Source: an uncultured beta proteobacterium
GTDB lineage: Bacteria; Pseudomonadota; Gammaproteobacteria; Burkholderiales; Burkholderiaceae_C
Assembly: GCA_903832285.1 (NCBI GenBank)
Contig: CAILAY010000090.1
Location: forward strand, 17,747 to 81,746
Direction: 5' to 3'
DNA: 64,000 nt
Shown: positions 7,765-17,542 of the stretch, piece after piece
Layout of the letters: every line of letters begins with the position of its first letter
Numbering within the stretch: the stretch's first letter is position 1
The notes under the pieces: generated by a model
Seen by the model: only the letters and a program-made list of their open reading frames with translations
Told to the model about the DNA's origin: nothing
The model's database searches: none
Position numbers and translations under genes: made by a program

Positions 7765-10179
7765 TCAACCAGGGGTATGCGCGCCAACGGGAATCTCGGG
7801 CGGTGCCATGATATGGTCGATTGCCCTGGAAACCAGGGGTTCGCGGGGCAATGCCTTGAGGCCGCCCTGGCGCAACAAGGCGCCGATTTCGCGCTCCGAT
7901 CGCACAAACGCATCGAAGCCTTCGCGATTGGAAAAGAGAAACCGCTTGCGCTTCGGGCTAACCCAGGTCAAACGGCAGCGATGGATTTGCGCCTGGTCGC
8001 TGATGAAGTCGAACCACATGCCGCGCTCCAACTCCCCCAACATGGAGTCATAGGAATCGGATTCCGCATCCCGCGCTGCTGCGACGCGCTGATCCAGCAT
8101 CCATACCGCGTTGTCGCTGGCAATCCGATCCTCGGAGTCGGGCACACCCTCATGCGTCGGGTCCGGCCCGGACCGGATTGCGTTCATGTGAGTCGCGATC
8201 AAACGCCTCGTGAAGTTTTCACGCTCGTCTCCGGTCCATTCCAGCGCGTCCAGACTGGCATTGAGCTGTCGCACCAATCCTGGCAGTACGGTCACGAGCT
8301 CGCGGCGTTCCGCACTGTCGCGCTTATGTTGTGTAGACCACAACAATCTGTCCGTGGTCTCGATCAAATGGGTCCAGGCTTCGGGTTGCGCGTCGTGATG
8401 GACATAGGCCTGGGCCAGAACCTCCCGCCACTGGTCGGTGAGAAACGGTATCAGGAACGCGGTCGTGTCGTGGCCGTCTGGCATCGCCAGGATACGCTCC
8501 TGGAGCATGGCGTCGACCTGGGCGCGGGCCACCTCCAGCGCTTCGTCGGCCTCATGGGCGCTGGCCAATTGCTGGACCTGCAGGTTGACCTGCTGTTCCG
8601 CCGCATTGAGGAAGTCCTTGAATTCCGTCAGCACCTCGGTGAGCAAAGTGAGGTCCTGCCCGAACCCCGTCAGTACACGTTTGACGGCGCCTTCAATCTG
8701 CAGATAAAGCGGATCGTCCATGCCCTGTTCGACGGTCCAGGCTATGGCCGCGGCAGCCAGCGTGTCAACCAGCTTGCGCGCAGGGTGGTCCGCGTAAATG
8801 AAGAAATGCCGGTCCATCAAGGCAGCCTTGAGTACCGGGATCTGCAGTCGCCCGATCATGACTTTGAGCGGCACCGCGATGTCGGGGTCGGAAAATACGA
8901 AGTCAAACACTTCGGCCAAGGCGTCAACCGTGCCGCGATCAAATTCATGGCCACTACGAATCTCGTCATCGGCGCGCATCTCACGCAGCAGGTTGTGGCT
9001 ATCCAGATCGGCGTCCAGCCCCAGATTGGAGAAGGACTTGACCGCGTCCACGCGCAGTGCTTCCAGGTACCTCGCCAGGTAAGGTTCGATCGGAAGCGCG
9101 ACGGGTGCGGCCACGAGTCCGGGCGCCGACCAGAGTTCCCGCGGCGCGGACCCGACATCGCGCAATACCCCTGCCCCGTCAGGGCTCATGCCCTGATGAC
9201 GCAGGAACTCCCGGGCGTGCGTAGCCACTGACCAAACCGGTGCTCCGTAACCGTAGGCAAGCATCTGGGCGGAGGCGGCAACCCCGGGGGGAAGACCGCC
9301 ACCCGGACCAACCCGATAGCCGCCCAGGTCACCCTCCAGATAACCCGCTTGCCCACCGGCGGAAGCACTCTCCGACGACCCCGGCGGCAAACCCAGGGGC
9401 GACTGTGCAGAGTGCACGAACGCCTCGCCCGTGACGGCAGGACCGGAGGTTCGCCCTGACGCACGGGATTTGCGCACCCGATGGGACTGCGCGGCGACGC
9501 CGGCACGCTCCAGCATTTGTTCGAGTTCGAAGTAAAGGGGGCCCAGATCAATGCAGTGTTCGGCGTCGAAGGCCAGCGCGGCATTTTGGGCCGACTGTTC
9601 GTCGAACGAACAATCCTTCAGGGTTGCCGTGAAGGCACGCATCAGCACTTCAGGTCGATAGGGGTTGCCATCAAGGCTGGCGCCCTCGCGTCCGAACAGC
9701 GCTCTCAGGCGCAACGTCAGCATGGCCAGCGGCTCTTCATAGCGCAGGTTGAAGTGCTGTATCAATTCATCCTGCAACAGCATCTGATCCATCTCGTTCA
9801 CACCCACCAACGAGAGGTTCAACTCGGCGCCAAAATCCGCCGGCTGGGTGACCTGCCCCTGGCGCCGATCGCTGTTGGGATGAATGGTCTGTATCTCGTC
9901 CGTCAGGCATCTTTCCAGCGCTTTCAAAAACCTGGCATGGAAATCGACGGCGTTTGTGTCGAAAAAGTGACGGGCTTTCTTCCACGACTGGATTTGCTCG
10001 GGCAAGTGCCGACCCGGCAGAGTACACAGTTCCTGCAAGCCCTGGCGCAACCGGCGCAAGAGATCGCCTTCATGCCGTGAAAAATAGCTCAGAACATGCG
10101 CGTTGAGCTTGCGCGCCGTAGCCCGCACGGACTTGTGTGTGAAACTGTGCGCGAACTCGGAGCCTTTGGGCGAATTCAT
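7765..10179 (-). CDS. DUF1631 family protein, copy 2
   Basis: This 804-residue paralogue of the downstream gene shares NPYRPEVLMRAF (about 172-183), DRGTVDALAEVFDFVF, DDPLYLQIE and a C-terminus with SPKRKRFLFSNREGFDAFV. Its linker (about 236-313) is also low complexity but G/P/A/S-rich. The ATG at 10179 is chosen because it aligns with the paralogue's N-terminus and has CACAGGA just upstream; ATGs at 10224 and 10308 would add 15 or 43 residues with no counterpart. The pair looks like an old tandem duplication: the folded blocks are conserved and the linkers are not. Confidence 0.83.
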   Translation of the reverse strand: MNSPKGSEFAHSFTHKSVRATARKLNAHVLSYFSRHEGDLLRRLRQGLQELCTLPGRHLPEQIQSWKKARHFFDTNAVDFHARFLKALERCLTDEIQTIHPNSDRRQGQVTQPADFGAELNLSLVGVNEMDQMLLQDELIQHFNLRYEEPLAMLTLRLRALFGREGASLDGNPYRPEVLMRAFTATLKDCSFDEQSAQNAALAFDAEHCIDLGPLYFELEQMLERAGVAAQSHRVRKSRASGRTSGPAVTGEAFVHSAQSPLGLPPGSSESASAGGQAGYLEGDLGGYRVGPGGGLPPGVAASAQMLAYGYGAPVWSVATHAREFLRHQGMSPDGAGVLRDVGSAPRELWSAPGLVAAPVALPIEPYLARYLEALRVDAVKSFSNLGLDADLDSHNLLREMRADDEIRSGHEFDRGTVDALAEVFDFVFSDPDIAVPLKVMIGRLQIPVLKAALMDRHFFIYADHPARKLVDTLAAAAIAWTVEQGMDDPLYLQIEGAVKRVLTGFGQDLTLLTEVLTEFKDFLNAAEQQVNLQVQQLASAHEADEALEVARAQVDAMLQERILAMPDGHDTTAFLIPFLTDQWREVLAQAYVHHDAQPEAWTHLIETTDRLLWSTQHKRDSAERRELVTVLPGLVRQLNASLDALEWTGDERENFTRRLIATHMNAIRSGPDPTHEGVPDSEDRIASDNAVWMLDQRVAAARDAESDSYDSMLGELERGMWFDFISDQAQIHRCRLTWVSPKRKRFLFSNREGFDAFVRSEREIGALLRQGGLKALPREPLVSRAIDHIMAPPEIPVGAHTPG

Positions 10180-10399
10180 ATTCCTGTGCGTGCCGTTGGA
10201 CCAACAGCGAGTGGACTCTTTCATCTGTGCGCCGTGCCCTGTGCATCCCCTCGCAAGCTTGGGACCTATTGTAAATACCCGGCGATCCCGTAACAGGGCA
10301 TAAAACACTACAAACGATGGGCAGTTTTACTACTTTCCCGGCTGCAAGCTTGTCATTGGTCAAGGTCGCGCGATGAAATGCCACTATCGGTGGACTTTC

Positions 10400-13300
10400 T
10401 CACTGAGGATTCCTCCTCAAAATCTGCCCGCTTCGCCAAAGCCAGGCCACGCAGGTCTTCACAGTGCGATACAGCCAGCGCAGCAACGTCAATGTCAGCA
10501 TCGCCTCCACCAGGGTCTGCACAAAGGCCAGGAAAGGATGGCGTCGCTTGGCCCGGAGGTGAAATTTTGCGAAGGCCCGGTCGCGTGAGATTTCAATGCT
10601 GTCGTAAAACGTGGGCACCACCAGCAAGGTCAGCAGGGTCGACGTGATCGTGCCGCCGATGATGGCGATCGCCAGCGGGCGATAGAAATCCGCGCCTTCG
10701 CCGATGCCGATGGCCACCGGCATCATGCCGGCGATCAGGGCGAAGGTGGTCATCAGGATTGGGCGCAGCCGCAGGCGTCCGGCGTGCATCAGCGCGTCCT
10801 CGCGTGCCGTGCCTGTGGCTTCCTCCTTGCGCGCGCAGTCCAGCAGCAAAATGGCGTTCTTGGCCACCAGACCCATGAGCATGATGACGCCGATAAAACT
10901 CATCAGGTTGAGCGTACCGCCAGTGAGCAACAGCGCGACAACCACGCCAATCAGGCTCAGCGGGAGCGACAGCATGACCGCCACGGGAGCCGTAAACGAA
11001 CCGAACTGGATCACCAGAATCAGGTACATGAGGCCGATGCCCATGACCAGGGCGATCCCCATTTCCGTGAACAACTCCTTCTGGTCGCGTGCCGTGCCGC
11101 CCAGTTCGATACCGTATCCAGGGGGGAAGGCGATCTGCCCGGCGATCTTCATGGCGTCCGCGGTGACCTCGCCGGCGGAGCGGCCCTGCGCGTTCGCCGA
11201 CACCGAAATCATGCGCTTGCCATCCTGGTGTTCAATCTTCGCGGGTCCCTTGCCCATGGTGACGACGGCGATCTGGCTCAGTGGCACCATCATGTCGGCG
11301 CCGATCACGGCAATCGGCAGATGTTCGATGTTGGCAGCGCTCACGCGGTCGTCCGGGTGCAGGCGCAAGGCCACGTCGCGCGCCTCACCGGTGGGGTCGA
11401 CCCAGTCGCCGACCTCCACGCCGGCAAACGCCACGCGCAGTGCCTGCGCCGCGTCGGCCACCGAAATGCCCAGGGAGTTGGCCAGCCCCCGGTTCAGTTC
11501 AATCTTGAGTTCATCTTTCGGGTCCAGTTCGGACAGTCCCACGTCCACGGCCCCCGGCACCTGGCGCAGTTGCTCCATGTAGGCCGTGGTGAGTTCCATC
11601 AGGCGGCGCGCGTCGGGTCCGGAGAACTGGATCTGTACGGGTTTACGCACGCCGTTGTTCAGGTCCTCCATCACCACATACTCAGCACCCACCAGACGCG
11701 CCATTTCGCGCCGCAGGTCAGCGCCGATCACCGCGGCTGAGCGGTGACGCTCGGTGCTCTTGCCGATGTCCACGTAAATGCGGCCGCCACCGGGGTGAAT
11801 GTTGCTGTTGGTGGCCACGGTTTCCTTGATGCCGCGCGCCATCGTGGCGGCTTGCTCCACCTTGAGTCGGGCGAATTCCAGACTGGCGCTGGACGGTGTG
11901 CGTATTTCGATCGCGATCGTGTTGTCGTCCGAGACGGGCATGAAACTGGATCCGCCAAATCTGAAATGAAGACCCAGTGCTGCCGCAAGGCTGAGAACAG
12001 CGATGAAGGCCATGGAGCGGCGATGGTGCAGAGCCCAGGCGATGACGTGGCCGTAGCGATTGGCCTGATGGTCGAACCAGTTGTTGAAGCGGGCCAGCAC
12101 CCGACCCACACCACGCCGTGGCCGGTCGTGGTGACCCACGGGATCGCCCCAATAGGCAGACAACATCGGGTCCAGGGTAAAGGAGATGAACAGGCTCACC
12201 AGCACCGAACTGGCCACCGTCAAGGCAAACGGTCGGAACCATTCGCCCGCGCCGCCGCCCATGAAGGCCACCGGGATGAAAACGGCGATGATCGAAAAGG
12301 TGGTGGCCGCCACCGCCAGTCCGATCTCCGCCGTGCCCTCACGCGCCGCCGTGCGCCGGTCCTGGCCGCTGGTCATATGCCGCACGATGTTCTCACGCAC
12401 CACGATGGCATCGTCGATGAGCACGCCAATGGCCAGCGACAAACCCAAAAGTGTCATGAAGTTCAACGTGAAACCACATAGCCATACCGCGATGAAGGCG
12501 GCGATCACCGAAGTTGGCAGGCTCAACGCGGTGATGAGCGTGGAACGCCAGGAATTGAGGAAGGCGTAGACCACGAAGATCGTCAGCACAGCACCAAACA
12601 CGAGGGAGTGAATCACGTTGTCCAGGTTGCTCTGCGCCTCTTCGCCGCCGTCACGTACCACCTCCAGTGTGGTTCCCGATGGCAGCGTCTTGCTCACTTC
12701 CTTCACCAGGTCACGCACCTTTGTCGCGACGGCCACCGTGCTGGCATCGCGTGAGCGCGTGACGGCAATGCCGACGTTGGGCAGTCCGTTGCGCATGCTG
12801 AAGCCTGCGATTTCGGCGAATCCATCGGCGATACTGGCCACCTGTGCCAGGCGCACCACCTCGGGCCCGCGGCGGCGGATCACGATCTGCTCAAACTCGC
12901 GTGGCGACTCGATGCGTCCAACCAGGCGAATGCTCTGTTCGTCCAGCGGACCCTTGACCTGACCCACGGGTGAATTGGTGTTCTGGGCACGCAGGGCGGC
13001 CACGACCTCGCTCACGGACACGTTGTATTCCCGCAGCTTTTCCGAACGCAGCAGCACGCTCAACTCCCGCCGCAGGGCGCCATTGACGTTCACCACTGCG
13101 ACGCCTTCAATCGCGCGAAAGCGATTGGCGAGATCGTCCTCGGCCAGCCGCGAAATCTCCGCGTGCGACAGCGTCTTGGACGACAGCCCCATCTGCATGA
13201 TGGGCTGGGCCGCTGGATCAACGCGCTGCAGCACCGGTTCACGCATTTCGGCTGGCAGCTTGTAGCGCACCGCGCCGATCGCATTGCGTACCTCGTCCGA

Positions 13301-13612
13301 GGCTTCGATCATGTTCTTCTTGAAGTTGAACTGGAGCACGATGCTTGCATTGCTTTCGTCCGCATAGGAGCTGATCTGGTACAGGCCACTGATGCTCTGC
13401 AACGACTTCTCGACGCGCAGGATGATCTCCCGCTCCACCGTTTCCGGCGACGCACCGGGGTAGGGAATGTTGACCACCAGCACCGGCATCTCGACGTCCG
13501 GAATCTGGTTTACGCGCAGGTTTTTGAGTGCCAGCAATCCTGCGCACATCAACGCAATGATGATGACCACCATGGCCACGGGTCGGCGGATGCTGAAGTC
13601 GGACAGGAACAT
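10400..13612 (-). CDS. RND efflux pump, inner-membrane permease
   Basis: This protein of about 1070 residues is a hydrophobe/amphiphile efflux RND transporter that uses the proton gradient to expel substrates through a periplasmic adaptor and an outer-membrane channel. It begins MFLSDFSIRRPVAMVV, has the large periplasmic loops and twelve-helix pattern of the family, and carries LSLAIGVLIDDAIVVRENI, with the paired acidic residues of transmembrane helix 4 used in proton relay. The ATG at 13612 is chosen over an in-frame start at 13684, which would run into the adaptor gene. Only one base separates it from the adaptor's stop. No outer-membrane factor gene is adjacent, so a channel encoded elsewhere is probably shared. 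Confidence 0.92.
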   Translation of the reverse strand: MFLSDFSIRRPVAMVVIIIALMCAGLLALKNLRVNQIPDVEMPVLVVNIPYPGASPETVEREIILRVEKSLQSISGLYQISSYADESNASIVLQFNFKKNMIEASDEVRNAIGAVRYKLPAEMREPVLQRVDPAAQPIMQMGLSSKTLSHAEISRLAEDDLANRFRAIEGVAVVNVNGALRRELSVLLRSEKLREYNVSVSEVVAALRAQNTNSPVGQVKGPLDEQSIRLVGRIESPREFEQIVIRRRGPEVVRLAQVASIADGFAEIAGFSMRNGLPNVGIAVTRSRDASTVAVATKVRDLVKEVSKTLPSGTTLEVVRDGGEEAQSNLDNVIHSLVFGAVLTIFVVYAFLNSWRSTLITALSLPTSVIAAFIAVWLCGFTLNFMTLLGLSLAIGVLIDDAIVVRENIVRHMTSGQDRRTAAREGTAEIGLAVAATTFSIIAVFIPVAFMGGGAGEWFRPFALTVASSVLVSLFISFTLDPMLSAYWGDPVGHHDRPRRGVGRVLARFNNWFDHQANRYGHVIAWALHHRRSMAFIAVLSLAAALGLHFRFGGSSFMPVSDDNTIAIEIRTPSSASLEFARLKVEQAATMARGIKETVATNSNIHPGGGRIYVDIGKSTERHRSAAVIGADLRREMARLVGAEYVVMEDLNNGVRKPVQIQFSGPDARRLMELTTAYMEQLRQVPGAVDVGLSELDPKDELKIELNRGLANSLGISVADAAQALRVAFAGVEVGDWVDPTGEARDVALRLHPDDRVSAANIEHLPIAVIGADMMVPLSQIAVVTMGKGPAKIEHQDGKRMISVSANAQGRSAGEVTADAMKIAGQIAFPPGYGIELGGTARDQKELFTEMGIALVMGIGLMYLILVIQFGSFTAPVAVMLSLPLSLIGVVVALLLTGGTLNLMSFIGVIMLMGLVAKNAILLLDCARKEEATGTAREDALMHAGRLRLRPILMTTFALIAGMMPVAIGIGEGADFYRPLAIAIIGGTITSTLLTLLVVPTFYDSIEISRDRAFAKFHLRAKRRHPFLAFVQTLVEAMLTLTLLRWLYRTVKTCVAWLWRSGQILRRNPQ

Positions 13613-13613
13613 G

Positions 13614-14750
13614 CTATTTCCCCGCGCTTGCCGCAGTGCTGGCAGGAGCGGCGGTGCTGGCCGTGAGTTGCACTTTCTGTCCATCCTTCAGCGCGGAAGT
13701 GGGATTGCGTATCAACTGGTCGCCCTCGCTCAAGCCACTGCGCAGCGCAAAGTCGCCGCGGCGCGGGTCGCGCTCGCCCAGCACCAGGCTGACCTTTTGC
13801 ACCACGCCGCCCTTGACACGCCAGGCATAGGTCTTGTCCCCTTCGCGGGCCAGCGCGGCGGACGGCATCATCAGTGCGGACTGCTGTGAAGCCTCAATAT
13901 TGCCCTCGGCATAAAGACCCGCCAGCTGCGGCTGCTTGCCGGTCGAAAATTCCACAAGCACTTCGAGTTGACGGGTATTGGCGTTTGCGGCCGGGTTGAT
14001 GCGCGTGACCATGCCGGAAAATTCCTGCGGCCCGTAGCCATTGACGCGGAATCTCACGGCCTGTCCGACCTTGACTTCGGCGACGGCGTCGGCCGATACC
14101 AGTCCCTCCAGGCGCATGCTGGTGGGGTCCATCACCTTGAGCAGTTCCTTGCCGATCTGCGCCGTGTCACCTGCCGACACCTTGCGCTCACTCACGATGC
14201 CGTCAAAGGGCGCGCTTACCAGGGTGTGCTGGAGCTGTTGGCGCGCCTGCACTTCACGCGTTTTGGCCGCAGCCAAATCGCTTTGGGTGGTGTTGCGTCG
14301 GTTCTCTGCATCTTCAAGTTGCTGGGTCGAAGCCATGCCGGATTCACGCAGCGTCTTGAGCCGCTGCAACTGGCGTTCGGCCTGTTCGTACGACTGAACG
14401 GCAGCGCGTTGCGCTTCCTGCGCCGAGTTCAGGCTGTCGCGGATGGCGGTGTCGTCCAGGCGCACCAGCAGGTCGCCGCGGCGTACCCGGTCGCCATTGT
14501 CCTTGAGCACCTGCACCACCACCGACGAAACCTCGGCACGCAAATCAGCGCGGCGCTGCGGCTGCACCGTTCCGGTGAGGGTAGGACCCATACTCAGCGT
14601 GTTGTTCTGCACGGTCATCAGATCTTGTGGCGCCACCAGCAGCGCAGGAAGGGAATCCGGGCTTGCCGCCTTATCGGCCTTGGCTGAGTCCTTGCTGCAG
14701 CCCGCCAGCGACAGGACCATGGCCAGAATAGTCAGTGAGATGCGTGTCAT
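13614..14750 (-). CDS. RND efflux periplasmic adaptor (membrane fusion protein), lipoprotein
   Basis: This 378-residue HlyD/AcrA-type adaptor links the RND permease to an outer-membrane channel. A lipoprotein signal ends at LAGC (Cys18). Two lipoyl half-motifs flank a coiled-coil hairpin (about residues 105-175): an N-terminal GTVQPQRRADLRAEVSS and a C-terminal LVSAPFDGIVSERKVSAGD. The beta-barrel and membrane-proximal domains follow, and the tail is Ala/Ser/Thr-rich. It is the promoter-proximal gene of the two-gene efflux operon. No TetR or MarR regulator is adjacent. Confidence 0.9.
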   Translation of the reverse strand: MTRISLTILAMVLSLAGCSKDSAKADKAASPDSLPALLVAPQDLMTVQNNTLSMGPTLTGTVQPQRRADLRAEVSSVVVQVLKDNGDRVRRGDLLVRLDDTAIRDSLNSAQEAQRAAVQSYEQAERQLQRLKTLRESGMASTQQLEDAENRRNTTQSDLAAAKTREVQARQQLQHTLVSAPFDGIVSERKVSAGDTAQIGKELLKVMDPTSMRLEGLVSADAVAEVKVGQAVRFRVNGYGPQEFSGMVTRINPAANANTRQLEVLVEFSTGKQPQLAGLYAEGNIEASQQSALMMPSAALAREGDKTYAWRVKGGVVQKVSLVLGERDPRRGDFALRSGLSEGDQLIRNPTSALKDGQKVQLTASTAAPASTAASAGK

Positions 14751-14789
14751 GTTTGCTAGATGCTGTGGTTAGATAAAAGGGGTGTGCCG

Positions 14790-17405
14790 CTACGCGCTGC
14801 GTGCCAGCTTCTTCAGGGCATACAGGGCGTCCAGCGCCTCGCGCGGGCTCATGACATCGGGGTTGATCGCAGTGAGCGCCATTTCAATCGCATTATCTGG
14901 CAGCGCTGTGGATGCGGGCGGCGCCGCAAACAGATCCACCTGAGCATGGGTTTCGCTGGCGCGCGTCTCCAGCGTGTGCAGGGCATGGCGGGCCTGGTGC
15001 AACACAGCTGCGGGCATGCCTGCGAGCTTGGCCACCTGGATGCCGTAGCTGCGGCTCGCCGGACCGGATTGGATCTCATGCAGGAACACGATGTCCGCGC
15101 CCGCCTCCGCAGCGCTCACGTGCACGTTCATGGCGGCGTGGTGCTCTGCGGGAAATTGCGTGAGTTCGAAGTAGTGCGTGGCAAAAAGCGAGAAGGCCCG
15201 GGTCTTGTCGTGCAACTGGCTGGCGATGGCGCCGGCCAGTGCCAGGCCGTCAAAGGTCGATGTGCCGCGGCCGATTTCATCCATCAGCACCAGGGAGCGC
15301 GGCGTGGCGCTGTGCAGGATCTGGGCGGCCTCCGTCATCTCCAGCATGAAGGTCGATTGCGCGTTGGCAAGATCGTCGGAGGCACCGATGCGCGTGTGGA
15401 TGGCGTCGATCGGTCCCAGGCGGCACTCGCTGGCAGGCACATAGCTGCCCATGCTGGCCAGCAGCACGATCAGCGCCACCTGGCGCATGTAGGTGGACTT
15501 GCCGCCCATGTTGGGACCGGTGATGATCTGCATGCGGGCCTTCGGGCCGAGCGTGGTGTCGTTGGCGATAAAGTTGCGGCTGGCAGCGTTGCTACCGTAC
15601 TCCTGCAAACGCGATTCGACCACCGGATGCCGACCCTGCCGGATCTCGATGCAGGGTTGCAGTACGAACTCTGGCGCGCACCAGTTCAGCGTGAGCGAGC
15701 GCTCCGTCAGGGCGCACAGCGCGTCCAGCGCAGCCAGCGCTCGGGCCAGCTGGCTCAAGCCCGGAATGAAACACTGCAACTGGTCCAGCACCTGCTCATA
15801 GAGCCATTTCTCGCGCGCCAGTGCCCGGTCCTGGGCGCTCAGCGCCTTGTCCTCGAAGGCTTTAAGTTCGGGCGTGATGTAGCGCTCGGCGTTCTTCAGC
15901 GTTTGACGGCGCCGGTAATTGTCGGGGACCTTGTCCAACTGGCCCTGCGTCACCTCGATGTAAAAGCCGTGCACCCGGTTGAACTGCACGCGCAAATTGG
16001 CAATGCCGGTGCGCTCCCGTTCGCGCGCTTCCAACGCCAGCAAAAAGGCATCGCAGTTGTCGGCAATAGCGCGCAGCTCGTCCAGTTCGACGTCAAAGCC
16101 GCTGGCGATGACGCCGCCGTCGCGCACCAGCGCCGCGGGCTCTGGCGCGATCGCGCGCACCAGCAATTCAGCGCAATCCAGGGGTGGACGCAGATCGTTG
16201 GCCAATTGCGTCAGCAGGGGCGATAGACCGGCGCAGGCGGGGCTCAAGGCCAGCGTCCGTTGCAGCGTCATTTGCAGCGCCACGAGTTCGCGCGGACGCA
16301 CCTGGCGCAGTGCGGTGCGCGCGGTGACGCGCTCCACGTCGCAGCAACCCTTGAGGAGCCCGCGCAGATCCTGCCAGGCGCCGAGCCGCAACGCAGCCAG
16401 CGCCTCCAGCCGGAGTCTTGCCACCGTGCGCTCGCGCGGCGGCTGCAGCATCCAGCTCTTGAGACTGCGGCTGCCCATGCCCGTCATGCACGTGTCCAGC
16501 AGCGAGAACAGCGTGGGCGCGGCCTCGCCGCGCAGCGTCTGCGTCAGTTCCAGGTTGCGCCTTGTGTTGGTCGGCAGGTCGACGAAGTCGTCGGCGCGCT
16601 GAACCTGAACGCTTTGCACGTGCGACAGGGCACGCCCCTGCGTGTGCTCGGCGTAATCGAGCAAAGCCGCGGCGGCAGCGTGCGCCAACGGCAGGTCCTG
16701 CGCCCCCCAGGCATCTAGGCTTGCGGCCTGGAGTTGCGCCAGCAGCTTGGTCACGCCCAGCGTGGCATCGAACTGCCAGGGCGGGCGCGGCGTGAGCGAG
16801 AGCGAAGACGAAAACGAAGCCGAAAATTTCAGCGCCTTCAGACGCTGCTCCAACACGCCGCTGACGTCGGCGCTGTACAGCAGTTCGCTCGGAGCCAGAT
16901 GTGCGACCCAGGTCTCGATCTCATCGCTGGAGCACTCGGCCAGATGTACCACGCCTTGGGTCACGCTCAACCAGGCCAGACCACAGCGCTGGCGCGGCCC
17001 CTGATGCAGGCTCAGAAGCAGCGACTCGCTCTTGTCGCTCAGCAGCGCGCTGTCGGTGACTGTGCCCGGCGTCACCACCCGCACCACCTTGCGTTCCACC
17101 GGCCCCTTGCCGGTCACTTCGCCGATCTGTTCACAGATGGCCACTGACTCGCCCTGCTGGATGAGGCGGGCCAGATAGGTCTCCATGGCATGAAATGGCA
17201 CGCCCGCCATCAGCACCGGCGCTCCGCCTGAGTGGCCGCGCGAAGTGAGCGTGATGTCGAGCAGGCGCGAGGCCTTTTCCGCGTCCGCGTGGAAAAGCTC
17301 GTAGAAGTCGCCCATGCGGTAAAAAACCAGAGTGTCGGGAAACTCCGCCTTGATGCCAAGGTACTGGGCCATGGCGGGCGTCTGGGGCTTGGCGTCGTCG
17401 GTCAT
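14790..17405 (-). CDS. mutS: DNA mismatch repair protein MutS
   Basis: MutS recognises mismatches and small loops and recruits MutL. The 871-residue protein shows the N-terminal mismatch-reading [11 protein letters not shown] motif, with the Phe-x-Glu wedge, the connector and lever domains, the ATPase Walker [10 protein letters not shown], Walker [17 protein letters not shown] and the C-terminal helix-turn-helix region. The length is typical. It starts at the ATG at 17405 and is divergent from the serine hydrolase gene, with 137 bases between. The efflux adaptor begins 39 bases after its stop and is probably a separate unit. Confidence 0.97.
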   Translation of the reverse strand: MTDDAKPQTPAMAQYLGIKAEFPDTLVFYRMGDFYELFHADAEKASRLLDITLTSRGHSGGAPVLMAGVPFHAMETYLARLIQQGESVAICEQIGEVTGKGPVERKVVRVVTPGTVTDSALLSDKSESLLLSLHQGPRQRCGLAWLSVTQGVVHLAECSSDEIETWVAHLAPSELLYSADVSGVLEQRLKALKFSASFSSSLSLTPRPPWQFDATLGVTKLLAQLQAASLDAWGAQDLPLAHAAAAALLDYAEHTQGRALSHVQSVQVQRADDFVDLPTNTRRNLELTQTLRGEAAPTLFSLLDTCMTGMGSRSLKSWMLQPPRERTVARLRLEALAALRLGAWQDLRGLLKGCCDVERVTARTALRQVRPRELVALQMTLQRTLALSPACAGLSPLLTQLANDLRPPLDCAELLVRAIAPEPAALVRDGGVIASGFDVELDELRAIADNCDAFLLALEARERERTGIANLRVQFNRVHGFYIEVTQGQLDKVPDNYRRRQTLKNAERYITPELKAFEDKALSAQDRALAREKWLYEQVLDQLQCFIPGLSQLARALAALDALCALTERSLTLNWCAPEFVLQPCIEIRQGRHPVVESRLQEYGSNAASRNFIANDTTLGPKARMQIITGPNMGGKSTYMRQVALIVLLASMGSYVPASECRLGPIDAIHTRIGASDDLANAQSTFMLEMTEAAQILHSATPRSLVLMDEIGRGTSTFDGLALAGAIASQLHDKTRAFSLFATHYFELTQFPAEHHAAMNVHVSAAEAGADIVFLHEIQSGPASRSYGIQVAKLAGMPAAVLHQARHALHTLETRASETHAQVDLFAAPPASTALPDNAIEMALTAINPDVMSPREALDALYALKKLARSA

Positions 17406-17542
17406 TGTTTGAAGTCTATCAACATCAATTGCGGCCCGTTGCCAGCGCCGAAATGCCCGGTAGCGATGACCTAGGGTTGACCCGCTGGGTCCATGAGAAT
17501 GGTGTCACCTAAGATGGTCCTTCAAGCCACAAGGAGACATTC

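Noticed and set aside
7549..9231. Long open frame of 560 codons on the plus strand across the DUF1631 genes
   Set aside because: It is antisense to conserved DUF1631 blocks, has no recognisable domain and arises from GC-rich codon bias of the real genes.
5263..10179. c-di-GMP-binding PilZ domain at the C-terminus of the DUF1631 proteins
   Set aside because: The C-terminal fold may resemble PilZ, but the R-x-x-x-R and D/N-x-S-x-x-G motifs that bind c-di-GMP are not visible.
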